Positions 11,462 to 21,050 of a stretch of 58,217 nt of DNA are shown here, in pieces (the stretch's first letter is position 1; each line of letters starts with the position of its first letter). The notes beneath the pieces are model-generated. The model saw only the letters and a program-made list of their open reading frames with translations. It searched no databases and was not told the DNA's origin. The stretch is from Bacillus timonensis (GTDB lineage: Bacteria > Bacillota > Bacilli > Bacillales > Bacillaceae_L). The translations under genes and the position numbers were made by a program. Location: assembly GCF_004799755.1 (NCBI RefSeq), contig NZ_SLUB01000027.1, forward strand, positions 1 to 58,217, written 5' to 3'.

Positions 11462-11490
11462 GGCAGTTTTGTGAACTTCACAAAACTGCC
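11462..11490 (-). terminator. Terminator of citB
   Basis: A nearly perfect 14-bp inverted repeat (GGCAGTTTTGTGAA) with a one-base centre is followed on the minus strand by a U-rich tail, 15 nt past the citB stop. Confidence 0.88.
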
Positions 11491-11505
11491 CTAAAATAAT
11501 AGATA

Positions 11506-14214
11506 TTAACCCTTCATTTTTTCACGAAGAACCATTTGAAGGATACCACCGTGACGGTAGTAATCAATTTCAACTTCACTGTCGAAACGAACTAATACTT
11601 CAAATTCTTTCTTATTTCCTTCTTCGTCAGTAGCCGTAACTTTCACATAGTCACGAGGTTTTACATTTTCATCGATTTGAACTTCAATTGTTTCTTTACC
11701 AGTTAAGCCAAGAGTTTCTGCATTTTCACCTTGTTTGAATTGTAATGGTAATACACCCATTAATACAAGGTTACTGCGGTGAATACGCTCGAAGCTTTCA
11801 GCAATAACTGTTTTAATGCCAAGTAGGTTTGTACCTTTCGCAGCCCAGTCACGTGATGAACCCATACCGTAATCGTTACCAGCGATAACAACTAAGCCAG
11901 TTTCATCTTGCTTGTATTTCATACATGCATCATAGATAGACATAACTTCTCCAGTTGGCCAGTAAGTAGTCCATCCACCTTCTGTTCCAGAAGCGATTTG
12001 GTTACGAATACGGATATTCGCAAAAGTTCCTCTTGTCATAACGCGGTCATTACCACGACGTGAACCGTATGAGTTGAAGTCACGAGGAGTAACACCTTTT
12101 TCTTGTAGGTATTTACCTGCTGGTGTATCTTTACCAATTGAACCTGCTGGTGAAATGTGGTCAGTTGTTACGGAATCACCGAATTTACCAACTACACGTA
12201 ATCCACTTAATGGTTTAACTTCACCAGGTTCTTTAGATAAGCCTTCGAAGAATGGTGGATTTTGAATGTATGTTGAATCTTCATCCCACACATAAAGTGC
12301 TTCGTCCGTACTTTCAATAGCGTTCCAACGCTCATTATCATCAAATACACGCTCGTATTCTTTTCTGAATAGCTCAGGTGTAACAGTCTTTTTAACTTCT
12401 GCCTTAACTTCTTCTGCAGTAGGCCAGATGTCATTAAAGAATACATCGTTACCATCTTTATCTTTACCGATAGGTTCTTTTTGAAGATCGATATCAACAG
12501 TACCAGCTAATGCATATGCCACTACAAGTGGTGGTGATGCAAGGTAGTTACCCTTTACTAGTGGATGGATACGTCCTTCGAAGTTACGGTTACCAGAAAG
12601 AACAGATGTAATTACTAAGTCATTTTCAGCTACTGCTTTTTCAATTTCAGGAGCTAATGGACCTGAGTTACCGATACAAGTTGTACAACCATAACCAACT
12701 GTGCTAAAGCCAAGTTTTTCAAGGTATGGTAGTAGACCTGAACCTTCTAGATAACCTGTAACTACCTTAGAACCCGGTGCTAAGGATGTTTTAACATATT
12801 TAGGTACTTCTAGGCCTTTTTCAACTGCTTTCTTAGCAACGAGTCCAGCACCTAACATTACATATGGGTTTGAAGTATTTGTACAACTTGTGATTGCAGC
12901 AATTGCGATATCACCAGTCTTCATTTGTACTTTTTCGCCATCGTTGAATTTTACGGTAATTTCCTTATTGATTTCTTCAGGAGTTAAACCATATCCTTGG
13001 TTACCAGTTGCTGTTAATGCAGTTTGGTAAGCTTCTTTCATTTTTGAAAGTGGAATTAAATCTTGTGGACGCTTAGGACCAGAAAGATTCGCTTCAATTT
13101 CAGAAAGATTGATTTCAACAACATCTGTAAAAGTTGGATCTTCAGCATCAGGTGTATAGAATAAGCCGTTAGCTTTACTATATTCTTCTACAACTTTAAC
13201 TTGCTCTTCGTCACGGCCTGTTAAACGAAGATATTCTAACGCTTCGTTATCTACTGGGAAGAATCCGCATGTAGCACCGTATTCTGGAGCCATATTAGAT
13301 ATAGTTGCACGGTCTGCAAGTGGAAGTTGAGAAACTCCAGGACCGAAGAATTCAACAAATTTACCTACAACGCCCTTTTGACGTAATACTTGAGTTACTT
13401 TAAGTGCTAAGTCAGTAGCTGTTGTACCATTAGGTAATGTACCTACTAATTTCACACCGATAACTTCAGGTACTGGGAAATATGAAGGTTGACCAAGCAT
13501 TCCTGCTTCTGCTTCAATTCCTCCAACACCCCATCCAAGTACACCGATACCGTTAATCATTGTAGTATGAGAGTCAGTACCAACTAGTGTATCAGGGAAT
13601 GTTTCAAATTCACCGTTCTCACCTTCAACAGCATGAACAACATTTGCTAAATATTCAAGGTTCACTTGGTGAACGATACCAGTTGCTGGTGGTACAGCAC
13701 GGTAGTTATCGAATGATTTTTGAGCCCAACTTAAGAACTTATAACGCTCAGCGTTACGTTCGAATTCTAGTTCCATATTGAATTTTAAAGCATCAAGTGT
13801 ACCCGCTCTGTCAACTTGTACAGAGTGGTCGATAACTAGATCTACTGGGATTTCCGGGTTGATTTTTTGTGGATCTCCACCCATGTCAGCCATTGCCTTA
13901 CGAAGTGAAGCTAAATCAACTACAGCAGGTACCCCAGTGAAGTCTTGAAGAATAACGCGTGAAGGTTTGAATGGAACATCAACCTCTTGTAATTCATCAG
14001 TTCCCCATTTTGCTAAGTTTTCAACATGTTCTTTTGTAATTACTCTTCCATCAACCTGACGTAATACAGATTCTAACAGAACCTTAATGGAATATGGCAA
14101 TTTTGAAACGTTACCAATTTTCGCATCTTCTAATGCTTGTAAGCTATAATAGTTATATTTTTTGCCGTTTGCTTCAAATGAAGAACGTGCATTAAATACA
14201 TCATGCTTTGCCAT
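11506..14214 (-). CDS. citB: Aconitate hydratase
   Basis: Aconitase interconverts citrate and isocitrate in the TCA cycle. The 902-residue length and the IRP1-like arrangement identify the AcnA/CitB class. The [4Fe-4S] ligands are Cys in [11 protein letters not shown] and the pair in [14 protein letters not shown]; the swivel domain ends with [12 protein letters not shown]. In B. subtilis the apo-enzyme also binds RNA. The start is ATG 14214 after AAAGGGGG; the frame is open to 14247. A Spo0A-type heptamer lies in the leader (see separate entry). Confidence 0.98.
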   Translation of the reverse strand: MAKHDVFNARSSFEANGKKYNYYSLQALEDAKIGNVSKLPYSIKVLLESVLRQVDGRVITKEHVENLAKWGTDELQEVDVPFKPSRVILQDFTGVPAVVDLASLRKAMADMGGDPQKINPEIPVDLVIDHSVQVDRAGTLDALKFNMELEFERNAERYKFLSWAQKSFDNYRAVPPATGIVHQVNLEYLANVVHAVEGENGEFETFPDTLVGTDSHTTMINGIGVLGWGVGGIEAEAGMLGQPSYFPVPEVIGVKLVGTLPNGTTATDLALKVTQVLRQKGVVGKFVEFFGPGVSQLPLADRATISNMAPEYGATCGFFPVDNEALEYLRLTGRDEEQVKVVEEYSKANGLFYTPDAEDPTFTDVVEINLSEIEANLSGPKRPQDLIPLSKMKEAYQTALTATGNQGYGLTPEEINKEITVKFNDGEKVQMKTGDIAIAAITSCTNTSNPYVMLGAGLVAKKAVEKGLEVPKYVKTSLAPGSKVVTGYLEGSGLLPYLEKLGFSTVGYGCTTCIGNSGPLAPEIEKAVAENDLVITSVLSGNRNFEGRIHPLVKGNYLASPPLVVAYALAGTVDIDLQKEPIGKDKDGNDVFFNDIWPTAEEVKAEVKKTVTPELFRKEYERVFDDNERWNAIESTDEALYVWDEDSTYIQNPPFFEGLSKEPGEVKPLSGLRVVGKFGDSVTTDHISPAGSIGKDTPAGKYLQEKGVTPRDFNSYGSRRGNDRVMTRGTFANIRIRNQIASGTEGGWTTYWPTGEVMSIYDACMKYKQDETGLVVIAGNDYGMGSSRDWAAKGTNLLGIKTVIAESFERIHRSNLVLMGVLPLQFKQGENAETLGLTGKETIEVQIDENVKPRDYVKVTATDEEGNKKEFEVLVRFDSEVEIDYYRHGGILQMVLREKMKG

Positions 14215-14257
14215 ATGTATACCCCCTTTGTTATAATAATAACGCAATTTTACACAA

Positions 14258-14266
14258 TTGTCGAAA
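14258..14266 (+). promoter_or_regulatory. Spo0A-box-like heptamer upstream of citB
   Basis: TTGTCGAAA contains the complete 0A box TGTCGAA, 44-52 nt before the citB start. A single heptamer can arise by chance; binding is not shown. Confidence 0.3.
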
Positions 14267-14434
14267 TTTAAGAGAATTTAAAACTCTCACATGAAATCCC
14301 TTGCAATACATATATTAATATAACTATATACATAAGTAAATAACAAGATTGTTATTATCCTTCATAAGTTTTACTTATCATCCTGAAGGATAATTTGCAA
14401 AAAAGAGTAAAAAATAAGGTCGGAGGTGAAAGAA

Positions 14435-14584
14435 ATGTCGAAACGTAAAGCAAATCATGTTCGACCTGGAATGAATGATGCAAGTGCACAAGGTGTTGGA
14501 GCGGGATATAATGAAGAATTTGCAAATGAGCCATTAACAGCGGAACAACGTCAAAACAATAAAAAGCGAAAGAAAAATCAATAA
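14435..14584 (+). CDS. sspO: Small acid-soluble spore protein O
   Basis: This is a 49-residue protein beginning [16 protein letters not shown] and ending [10 protein letters not shown], as in SspO of B. subtilis. It is a minor forespore component. The ATG follows GGAGGTG. The gene is divergent from citB and ends at a strong GC-rich terminator. Confidence 0.94.
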   Translation: MSKRKANHVRPGMNDASAQGVGAGYNEEFANEPLTAEQRQNNKKRKKNQ

Positions 14585-14598
14585 ATTGTTTAAAAATG

Positions 14599-14625
14599 AA
14601 AGCCCGCTTTTGCGGGCTTGTTTTT
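14599..14625. terminator. Terminator of sspO, shared with the convergent gene
   Basis: AAGCCCGC, a TTTT loop and GCGGGCTT are followed by five T. The stop codon of the convergent 84-aa gene abuts it. Confidence 0.9.
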
Positions 14626-14878
14626 ATTCAGTAACTTCATTCATGATAGATTGTAAATCCTGTTGAAACTGCTGAAGCTGAGATTTTTGGTGCTCTGATG
14701 CCACTTCCAACGCATTTTCTATTTGTTGATAGGCTTCAGTTACCTCATTTTTCAATCGTTTTAGATGAGTACCATAGTCAGGATCATTATGGACGATATT
14801 TGCATAAACATCTTTTGCTTGCTCTGTCCCTTGCTGTGCTGCTTGGAACGCTTGTTGCTTATCCTTATGATACGGCAT
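14624..14878 (-). CDS. Uncharacterised Gln-rich helical protein
   Basis: I do not recognise this 84-residue protein. It is hydrophilic, rich in Gln, Glu and Lys, and likely all-helical or coiled coil (for example LKNEVTEAYQQIENALEV). It has no Cys and no membrane segment. The ATG at 14878 is preceded by AAGGGAG at good spacing, so it is likely translated. It lies between sspO and sspP and opposite to both, where B. subtilis has no gene. A spore role is only a guess from location. Confidence 0.7.
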   Translation of the reverse strand: MPYHKDKQQAFQAAQQGTEQAKDVYANIVHNDPDYGTHLKRLKNEVTEAYQQIENALEVASEHQKSQLQQFQQDLQSIMNEVTE

Positions 14879-15003
14879 TTTTTCAACTCCCTTAAGGTAA
14901 TTCGTGCAATTATAGCTTACCTTTTTTCCAAAAAATCATTCGGACCACAATCGCATAAAAAAGTGGAAAAATACAATCCTATTACATAAGGGGGGGATAA
15001 TAC

Positions 15004-15147
15004 ATGGGTGAAAAAAATACATTCAAGGATATTAGAGCAAACGGTGGGCAAAGTACAGGAAGTCAACCGCAACCATTAAGTGGTTCGAAAAAAGTAAAAA
15101 ATCGTAACCATACAAGACAAAATCATAACCCAGGACACGATATGTAA
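15004..15147 (+). CDS. sspP: Small acid-soluble spore protein P
   Basis: This is a 47-residue protein. The segment [19 protein letters not shown] is the conserved SspP core and the C-terminus is GHDM. It is a minor forespore protein. The start follows AAGGGGGGG. In B. subtilis sspO and sspP are transcribed together, but here the 84-aa gene separates them. Confidence 0.93.
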   Translation: MGEKNTFKDIRANGGQSTGSQPQPLSGSKKVKNRNHTRQNHNPGHDM

Positions 15148-15162
15148 AAGAAATGTTTAGAT

Positions 15163-15192
15163 AAAAAGCCGCATGATAGCCAGCGGCTTTTT
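15163..15192. terminator. Bidirectional terminator, sspP / selA
   Basis: AAAAAGCCGC and GCGGCTTTTT form the stem; the selA stop codon overlaps its right edge. Confidence 0.9.
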
Positions 15193-16591
15193 ATCCTATT
15201 AGGGTAAAAGCTTCTACAATTTCATTGATTTCTTCTTTTCTAATTGTCCGAAAATCTAGGACGACTTCGTTATTTTTAATCCTTACAATAATTGGAGTAG
15301 AGTGCAGACGTAGCTGTTTTGCGACATCCTCTGCTGACTTTTCAGAGTGTGTTAAACAAACTACATGAGTAGGCACCTCAACTCCAGGCATAGTCCCGCC
15401 ACCGATTGGCGATCCATCTTCTCTTAATTGGATGGAAAATTGATCCGTTTTTTCTAATAATAAATGACTAAAATACTGACAGCGGTCCATGATTTCCTCT
15501 TTCGGAGCTAGGATGTCTCTTATTGTAGGTACATCCGAATATCTCCCTTTCAGGTAGGAAAATAAAGTAGCTTCAAGAGCTGCATATGTCATCTTATCAA
15601 CACGTAAAACCCGAGCAAGTTGATGTTTTTTTAATCGATTAATTAACTCTTTTTTCCCTACGATAATGCCTGCCTGTGGACCACCAAGAAGCTTATCTCC
15701 ACTGAATGATACAAGATCTACACCTTGTTGTAGAATTTCACTTATGACAGGCTCATCACCAATTCCAAGTTGCTTAAAATCGTAAAGGACACCACTCCCA
15801 AGATCTTCGTAAATAACCAGATCTTCTTTTTCTTCTTTTAGTGTGAGCAATTCTGAAACCTCAACTGTTTTTGTAAACCCGATTGTCTTAAAATTACTCG
15901 TGTGTACTTTAAGAATCATGGCTGTATCTTCAGTTATCGCATCGTCATAATCATCTAAATGTGTTTTATTGGTTGTGCCGACCTCAACTAGCCTTGCACC
16001 ACTTTCCTCCATAATTGCGGATATGCGAAATGATCCACCTATTTCTACTAATTGTCCTCGGGAAACAATTACCTCTTGGTTTTTAGCTAAAGCTCGCAAA
16101 ACAATAAAGACAGCTGCAGCGTTATTGTTTACCACCATCGCACTCTCGGCACCTGTTAATTCCTTAAGAAGGGATTCAACAATTGAATGGCGTGAACCTC
16201 GCTTCCCCTCGCTAATGTCATACTCTAAATTGGAATAGCCTTTTGAGATATCTACAACATGTTGGATGGCTTGGTCACTTAGCCTGGCTCGTCCTAAATT
16301 AGTATGTAAAACGGTTCCAGTAGCATTGATTGTTTTGGTTAAGTAGTAATTTGTTCTGTATACTAGCTCTTCTTCCCCTTCTTGGAAGATAATTGCCATC
16401 ATTTCTTCTTTTGATGAAATCTGTTTATCCCACTTTCCATGAAGGATATCCTTTCGAATCTCTGTGACTACATCCCGTAGCACGTCCGTCAAATAATCCT
16501 TTTCCACTTGATGAAGAATCAGAAATTGTTCGAAGGATGGATGGGCTTGCAGATCATGTATGGCGGGAAGTAGTTTAAATATATTATTCAT
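15191..16591 (-). CDS. selA: L-seryl-tRNA(Sec) selenium transferase
   Basis: SelA is a PLP enzyme that converts seryl-tRNA(Sec) to selenocysteinyl-tRNA(Sec) using selenophosphate. The 466-residue product is full length. TINATGTVLHTNLGRA and the PLP-lysine motif SFSGDKLLGGPQAG are clear family signatures. The start is ATG 16591 after GGAGGAATCGGC; the frame extends to 16657 without support. It is convergent with sspP and divergent from cotM. No selB, selD or tRNA-Sec is seen in this window, and the gene is absent from this place in B. subtilis, suggesting insertion. Confidence 0.94.
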   Translation of the reverse strand: MNNIFKLLPAIHDLQAHPSFEQFLILHQVEKDYLTDVLRDVVTEIRKDILHGKWDKQISSKEEMMAIIFQEGEEELVYRTNYYLTKTINATGTVLHTNLGRARLSDQAIQHVVDISKGYSNLEYDISEGKRGSRHSIVESLLKELTGAESAMVVNNNAAAVFIVLRALAKNQEVIVSRGQLVEIGGSFRISAIMEESGARLVEVGTTNKTHLDDYDDAITEDTAMILKVHTSNFKTIGFTKTVEVSELLTLKEEKEDLVIYEDLGSGVLYDFKQLGIGDEPVISEILQQGVDLVSFSGDKLLGGPQAGIIVGKKELINRLKKHQLARVLRVDKMTYAALEATLFSYLKGRYSDVPTIRDILAPKEEIMDRCQYFSHLLLEKTDQFSIQLREDGSPIGGGTMPGVEVPTHVVCLTHSEKSAEDVAKQLRLHSTPIIVRIKNNEVVLDFRTIRKEEINEIVEAFTLIG

Positions 16592-16744
16592 GCCGATTCC
16601 TCCACATAAGCTTACATATGTATTTCTATTCTTACATAATCTCTCTAGACATTCCAACAGTTTGTACCTATTCTACGTTTTCTTTATCACGAACCGCCTT
16701 CCTGTTGAATACCCTAAATATAGAATGACATGGAGGTTCATAAC

Positions 16745-17140
16745 ATGAATAATTTCGATGATTCAAATCCTCTCTCCATAAATGGTTTAGAGGACTGGAT
16801 GAAACAATTCCTTGAAGACCCGTATCTGATAGACGATTATCAATTTCGCATTGATTTGTTTGAAACTCAAAATGAATACATTATTGAGGCTGAGTTATCA
16901 GGATATACGCCAGAGCAAATTCAGCTGAATGTCAAAAACGACTCCATCCTTATCAAAGTAGCAGACTGCGAAAAACCTCCAAATGATACAATTTTAACCG
17001 AAAGAATTGTTACCCTTCCTTTCGAATTAGAAAAGAAAAAAATAGAGGCGCTATTTCGAAATGAAATTCTAGAAATATACATCAAAAAAAATAGCAAACG
17101 TAAAAAGAAAAAAAGTAAAATCAAAATAAAAGTCCTGTAA
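16745..17140 (+). CDS. cotM: Hsp20/alpha-crystallin-like spore coat protein CotM
   Basis: This is a 131-residue alpha-crystallin-domain protein. EDWMKQFLEDPY followed by RIDLFETQNEYIIEAELSGY parallels B. subtilis CotM, and the site next to yneK and sspP is the CotM locus. The C-terminal tail is very Lys-rich (KRKKKKSKIKIK). CotM is an outer spore-coat protein. ATG 16745 is preceded by TGGAGGT. Confidence 0.85.
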   Translation: MNNFDDSNPLSINGLEDWMKQFLEDPYLIDDYQFRIDLFETQNEYIIEAELSGYTPEQIQLNVKNDSILIKVADCEKPPNDTILTERIVTLPFELEKKKIEALFRNEILEIYIKKNSKRKKKKSKIKIKVL

Positions 17141-17152
17141 ATTTACAGGACT
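17131..17152. terminator. Bidirectional terminator, cotM / SpoIID-LytB gene
   Basis: AGTCCTGTAA and TTACAGGACT form a 10-bp stem. The cotM stop lies within it. Confidence 0.8.
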
Positions 17153-17156
17153 CTTT

Positions 17157-18422
17157 CTAATTTGTTACTTTTTCAAAATTTTTAATCGTTGTTCCTGGAA
17201 AATAAAATTGGATAATCTCTTCATACTTTTTCCCTTTATCCCCCATTATACTTGCTCCCCATTGACTCATCCCAACTCCATGCCCATATCCTCTTCCCTT
17301 CATCACATAATTAGTATCATCAGACTCGAGTGAGTCGATATAGTAGCTTTTAAAAATGGTACCACCTATCATTGGTCGAATTCGATTTAAATTTACATCT
17401 TCAAGCGTAATATTTCCTAATAGAACCGTCCCGTCAATTAATCGTTGTAAAAATTCAACTTTAATCGAACCTGTAATGGAGCGACTCGATTTGTATCTCT
17501 TTGGATTTACTTCAAATTTAGGTATTGAAAGAATGGCAATATCCCCTGGGTACCCTTGGCGATTTATGGACCTTTTCATAAAAGCTGTGATTTCCTGGTC
17601 CTTTTCTTGGAGTGAGTCCCATGCATCATCTAACTCCCAATCGATTTCTTCTAAATTTATTTGTGTTTTAGATAGTGTAAATTCCCATGGATGGATTGGA
17701 TCAAACGGATCTTCTTTGATTGGGTAAAACGACCTGGTGTCTCCTCCCCACACATTTTTATTATTCTCTGTCATTCCACCATTACTTGCCGAATAAAAAG
17801 CATCAATTAACTTATTTTTATATGTAATGACCTGTCCCTTTGTAGCATCCACAGCCTTTGTTGTCCGTACGTTCCAAGCATATCCTCCGTACACTTGATA
17901 AAAGGTTGTATCATCCATATCTTCTTTAAGATGGGATACAGCATACGTTCTTGCCGCAAGTGCTTGTGCCTTAAGTGCCTCGATATTCCATGAGGGAAAT
18001 ACCTCAAGTGGGACTACTCCTTTTAAATAATCCTCTAATGGAAGTTGGTTAACAGGACGTACAAAAAGATGATTTTCTACTTGAAACTCCATTGCACCTA
18101 GGTATGGGCGTTCATCGATATAAACACGGTGCTCCTCATTATAGCTGCGAGGGATTAATAAAAAGCTACTTTCCACTTGTTGGTTTACTTCTCCTCCTTT
18201 TAGATAGAGACTTCCATTTTTTATATATAACCGATAGTTCACTCCTTCTTGCAATGATAAGGTAGGATCTAAAGTGAAATAATCTCCTGTAAATTTCATC
18301 TGAATTTCTTGAGAATCCCCCACAAAATTTTCAAGTCGAACACGCACTAGTTCTTCTGCATCTCCATGTGTTAAATCAAAAATAAAAATAAGTATAAACG
18401 TAAAAAATAGAATCTTTTTCAT
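17157..18422 (-). CDS. SpoIID/LytB-domain protein, secreted
   Basis: The 421-residue protein has an N-terminal hydrophobic signal (MKKILFFTFILIFIFDL), a mid-region with PLEDYLKGVVPLEVFPSW and LKAQALAARTYA, and a C-terminal GRGYGHGVGMSQWGA motif. These are SpoIID/LytB hallmarks. SpoIID is a lytic transglycosylase of engulfment; LytB modifies an amidase. Assignment to either is unsafe because it lies outside the spoIID locus. The start at 18422 is chosen for the signal peptide; its ribosome site is weak. Confidence 0.82.
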   Translation of the reverse strand: MKKILFFTFILIFIFDLTHGDAEELVRVRLENFVGDSQEIQMKFTGDYFTLDPTLSLQEGVNYRLYIKNGSLYLKGGEVNQQVESSFLLIPRSYNEEHRVYIDERPYLGAMEFQVENHLFVRPVNQLPLEDYLKGVVPLEVFPSWNIEALKAQALAARTYAVSHLKEDMDDTTFYQVYGGYAWNVRTTKAVDATKGQVITYKNKLIDAFYSASNGGMTENNKNVWGGDTRSFYPIKEDPFDPIHPWEFTLSKTQINLEEIDWELDDAWDSLQEKDQEITAFMKRSINRQGYPGDIAILSIPKFEVNPKRYKSSRSITGSIKVEFLQRLIDGTVLLGNITLEDVNLNRIRPMIGGTIFKSYYIDSLESDDTNYVMKGRGYGHGVGMSQWGASIMGDKGKKYEEIIQFYFPGTTIKNFEKVTN

Positions 18423-18543
18423 ATCCGTATATTGCCCAATCACTAAAAATATATTATCGTCTATTTTTGAAATATTTTACCCTTTTCCTGTTACCAAACA
18501 ATTGCAGAATAAGGTATAATGAACCAATGAGGTGAACAATTTC

Positions 18544-18975
18544 ATGCAGCAGCTATCTGGATGGTTTTTATGGTTTATTTTAATATGGGTTATCTTTTTT
18601 ATTACAATTCTTGGAATTGGCGGCTTTTTTATGTTTCGAAAGTTTTTAAAGAAACTTCCAAAGGAAGATGGGATGTCAGATATAGATTGGCAGGATTATT
18701 ACATAGAACAAACACTTCATATGTGGCCAAGTGAACAGAAGGCATTATTAGAAGATTTAGTAAAGCCAGTTCCAGAGCTCTTCCGTGATGTCGCAAAACA
18801 AAAAATCGCTGGAAAAATAGGGGAACTTGCAATAGCCGAAAAAGCAAAGGAAATTTCGCAGGATTTAGTTGTTCGAGGATATATCATAGCCACGCCGAAA
18901 CGTGACCATAAATTCTTACTAAAAACATTAAAAGAAAAGCAAATAGATGTTACGCCATATAATGACCTATTTTAA
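18544..18975 (+). CDS. yneK: DUF2621 membrane protein YneK
   Basis: This is a 143-residue protein with one N-terminal membrane segment and a cytoplasmic domain carrying FMFRKFLKKLPKEDG, VPELFRDVAKQKIAGKIG and ATPKRDHKFL, the DUF2621/YneK pattern. Its function is unknown. I use ATG 18544, eight bases after GAGGTGA; an in-frame GTG at 18532 lies inside that ribosome site. It is convergent with ccdC as in B. subtilis. Confidence 0.87.
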   Translation: MQQLSGWFLWFILIWVIFFITILGIGGFFMFRKFLKKLPKEDGMSDIDWQDYYIEQTLHMWPSEQKALLEDLVKPVPELFRDVAKQKIAGKIGELAIAEKAKEISQDLVVRGYIIATPKRDHKFLLKTLKEKQIDVTPYNDLF

Positions 18976-19004
18976 AAAACTCGGCATAGATGCCGAGTTT
19001 TTTT
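18974..19004. terminator. Bidirectional terminator, yneK / ccdC
   Basis: A perfect stem AAAAAACTCGGCA / TGCCGAGTTTTTT with a TAGA loop overlaps the ends of both genes. Confidence 0.92.
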
Positions 19005-19503
19005 AGAGCTCTGAACCAAGCCTTTTATACTTTACATACATGGCAATCCGCCATGGGACAATCATTGAAAATGCTAGAATCCAGAACATCCCACTTAACG
19101 CTCCAAAATCAATCGTTGTACTTAATACAGATTTTAAAACAATCCGAACTACTAATAAACCTACTAGAATATAAATAAACGCCTTAGACCGTTTCATATA
19201 GATGTCATTGTCCCTAATTTCAAATGATGATGTTTTAATTAGAAGGATAGAAAAGAGCATCCCAACGACGACAGCCTCTAAAATTTCAAGCGGAGTGACA
19301 CGAAACATTGGCACGATAAACATGAATGCTCCGGTGCTCATAAAAACTGGCGGCAAAATGATTTTTTTTACAGATGCAGGTTTTTGCGAAGATTTTGTTC
19401 TTAAAAAGGTTACAAAGATTGCCATCATAATTGCGACAATTGAAGATGCAATTACCAAATAAATCAGTCCTTTAATCGTCATAAAATTTATTGATATAGC
19501 CAA
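19003..19503 (-). CDS. ccdC: CcdC-family membrane protein (YneJ)
   Basis: This is a 166-residue protein with five predicted membrane segments, matching the CcdC/YneJ family found next to ccdA. Its role in cytochrome c maturation is not essential in B. subtilis. The start is uncertain: TTG 19503 or ATG 19482, neither with a strong ribosome site. A 14-bp hairpin lies immediately upstream, which may affect translation or mRNA stability. Confidence 0.85.
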   Translation of the reverse strand: MAISINFMTIKGLIYLVIASSIVAIMMAIFVTFLRTKSSQKPASVKKIILPPVFMSTGAFMFIVPMFRVTPLEILEAVVVGMLFSILLIKTSSFEIRDNDIYMKRSKAFIYILVGLLVVRIVLKSVLSTTIDFGALSGMFWILAFSMIVPWRIAMYVKYKRLGSEL

Positions 19504-19506
19504 ATG

Positions 19507-19540
19507 AAACCCATTTAAGAGTTTTTTCTTAAATGGGTTT
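19507..19540 (-). other. Intercistronic hairpin between ccdB and ccdC
   Basis: AAACCCATTTAAGA and TCTTAAATGGGTTT form a perfect 14-bp stem with a six-base loop. No long U run follows on the minus strand, so it is more likely a processing, attenuation or translation-control element than a full terminator. Confidence 0.6.
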
Positions 19541-19544
19541 ACAC

Positions 19545-19904
19545 TTAATTTAACACTCTATTAATTGCTTCAACAACCCTGCTATCGTCGAAAGGTTTTA
19601 CAATATAATCCTTTGCTCCAGCTGAGATTGCATCCACAACCATTTTTTGCTGACCCATAGCAGAACACATGATAATTCGAGCCTTTGGGTCAAATTCTTT
19701 AATCAATTTAACAGCTTCAATGCCATTCATTTCAGGCATTGTAATGTCCATCGTTACAAGATCTGGTTTTGTCTCTTTGTATTTTTCAACGGCTTCAAGA
19801 CCGTTCTCAGCCTCTGAAACCACTTCATGATCCGCCTTAACTAAAATGTCTGTGAGTGTAAGTCTCATAAATTTCGCATCATCAACTACTAAGATTCTAG
19901 CCAC
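19545..19904 (-). CDS. ccdB: Single-domain response regulator CcdB (YneI)
   Basis: This is a 119-residue CheY-like receiver domain without an output domain. The acidic pair is in VVDDAKFMR, the phospho-acceptor Asp in DLVTMDITMPEMNG, and the conserved Lys in YIVKPFDD. The start is GTG 19904 with AAGGAGGA upstream. It sits in the ccdA-ccdB-ccdC order of B. subtilis. No partner kinase is nearby. Confidence 0.88.
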   Translation of the reverse strand: MARILVVDDAKFMRLTLTDILVKADHEVVSEAENGLEAVEKYKETKPDLVTMDITMPEMNGIEAVKLIKEFDPKARIIMCSAMGQQKMVVDAISAGAKDYIVKPFDDSRVVEAINRVLN

Positions 19905-19948
19905 AGTACTGGTCCTCCTTGAAAACACTTATCTTGTAACATATTCGA

Positions 19949-20656
19949 CTAAAAACCTGTAAATCCTCCAAAGAGTGCAGTTGCATATGCAATTATTTTT
20001 GTCATCCAGTCAAAATACAGTATAACTCCCATAATAATCATTGCATATCCACCAATTTTTACTATCTTTAAACTGTTTCTCCGAATCCATTGCAATCGTC
20101 CAATAAAAAATGAAAGGATAAGAAATGGAATTGAAAAGCCTAATGAATACATGACCATATACAGCATTGCAGAATCTGGATTTGTTCCTGCAAGTGCGAT
20201 AACAGACATTAAGATAGGTCCCATACACGGTGTCCAGCCTGCAGCGAATGCCATTCCGATAAAAACAGACCCAACATATCCTGCTGGACGATGTTTGAAT
20301 TCAATTTTGCGATCCTTCATTAAAAACTTTGGTTTAATAACGCCAAGGACAAATAGACCAAAGAAAATAATGAAAATGGCTCCAATTTGACGAATTAAAT
20401 CTTTGTAATCGCTAAAAATTTGACCGACGTAAGATGTTCCAAAGCCAAGCATCACAAAAATAATCGAAAAACCAACTAAAAAGAAAATTGTATGTAAAAT
20501 ACTTCGTTTTTGCAGCATTGCATTTTCTGATTTTAATTCGCTAACAGATGCTCCTGTTATATACGATAAAAATGCTGGATATAACGGTAAACAACATGGT
20601 GAGATAAAAGATAAAAATCCGGCACCAAAAGCAAGGAACACATTAACATCTGCCAT
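19949..20656 (-). CDS. ccdA: Cytochrome c biogenesis thiol transporter CcdA
   Basis: CcdA carries reducing equivalents across the membrane for cytochrome c maturation and spore cortex redox. The 235-residue protein has six membrane segments; the redox Cys pair is in [13 protein letters not shown] and [13 protein letters not shown] 20656 is preceded by TAGGAG. The open frame continues to 20773, but the extension is not family-like. Confidence 0.95.
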   Translation of the reverse strand: MADVNVFLAFGAGFLSFISPCCLPLYPAFLSYITGASVSELKSENAMLQKRSILHTIFFLVGFSIIFVMLGFGTSYVGQIFSDYKDLIRQIGAIFIIFFGLFVLGVIKPKFLMKDRKIEFKHRPAGYVGSVFIGMAFAAGWTPCMGPILMSVIALAGTNPDSAMLYMVMYSLGFSIPFLILSFFIGRLQWIRRNSLKIVKIGGYAMIIMGVILYFDWMTKIIAYATALFGGFTGF

Positions 20657-20866
20657 TTTAACAACTCCTATTTTCATGTTCATTACCATTCTAGCAAAAA
20701 TACATTCGTATTCATAATTTTTAATATGAACGTTTTGTGTCATTCGACTTTCGTATGTTGAATATATTTCCAAAAAAGTTTTTATTAACTAATTACCATT
20801 ATATGTTATACTATAATATAACTTGTCCATGAAGAACCTTAAAAACAAAAGAAGGGGTTTTACCTT

Positions 20867-21040
20867 GTGTCTAAAGAACAACTTCTACTTAAAATTGAAC
20901 AAAAGAGAACCGAACTGGTTGAAATTGTCTTGAAACACGGTTTTACCGCTACGACCACCATTAAAGTAAGCCAAGATTTAGATCATCTTTTAAATCAATA
21001 TAATACAGGAAGAACACAGAAAAGCCTCTCAAAAGGATGA
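20867..21040 (+). CDS. ynzD: Spo0E-like aspartyl-phosphate phosphatase (YnzD)
   Basis: This is a 57-residue protein. The motif SQDLDHLLNQY (residues 35-45) is the Spo0E signature SxxLD, used to dephosphorylate Spo0A~P and delay sporulation. The start is GTG 20867 with GAAGGGG nine bases upstream. In B. subtilis ynzD sits between yneF and ccdA; here it is still next to ccdA, but an ABC exporter and a VOC gene separate it from yneF. The stop codon lies inside the shared terminator. Confidence 0.88.
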   Translation: MSKEQLLLKIEQKRTELVEIVLKHGFTATTTIKVSQDLDHLLNQYNTGRTQKSLSKG

Positions 21041-21050
21041 GAGGCTTTTT
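21020..21050. terminator. Bidirectional terminator, ynzD / ABC exporter
   Basis: AAAAGCCTCTC and GAGAGGCTTTT form an 11-bp stem overlapping the stops of both convergent genes. Confidence 0.9.

Noticed and set aside
15191-16591. Selenoprotein gene near selA with an in-frame UGA
   Set aside because: Neighbouring genes end at normal stops next to terminators and no frame continues sensibly past a UGA.
20657-20773. N-terminal extension of CcdA
   Set aside because: No ribosome site and not present in the family; ATG 20656 has a good one.
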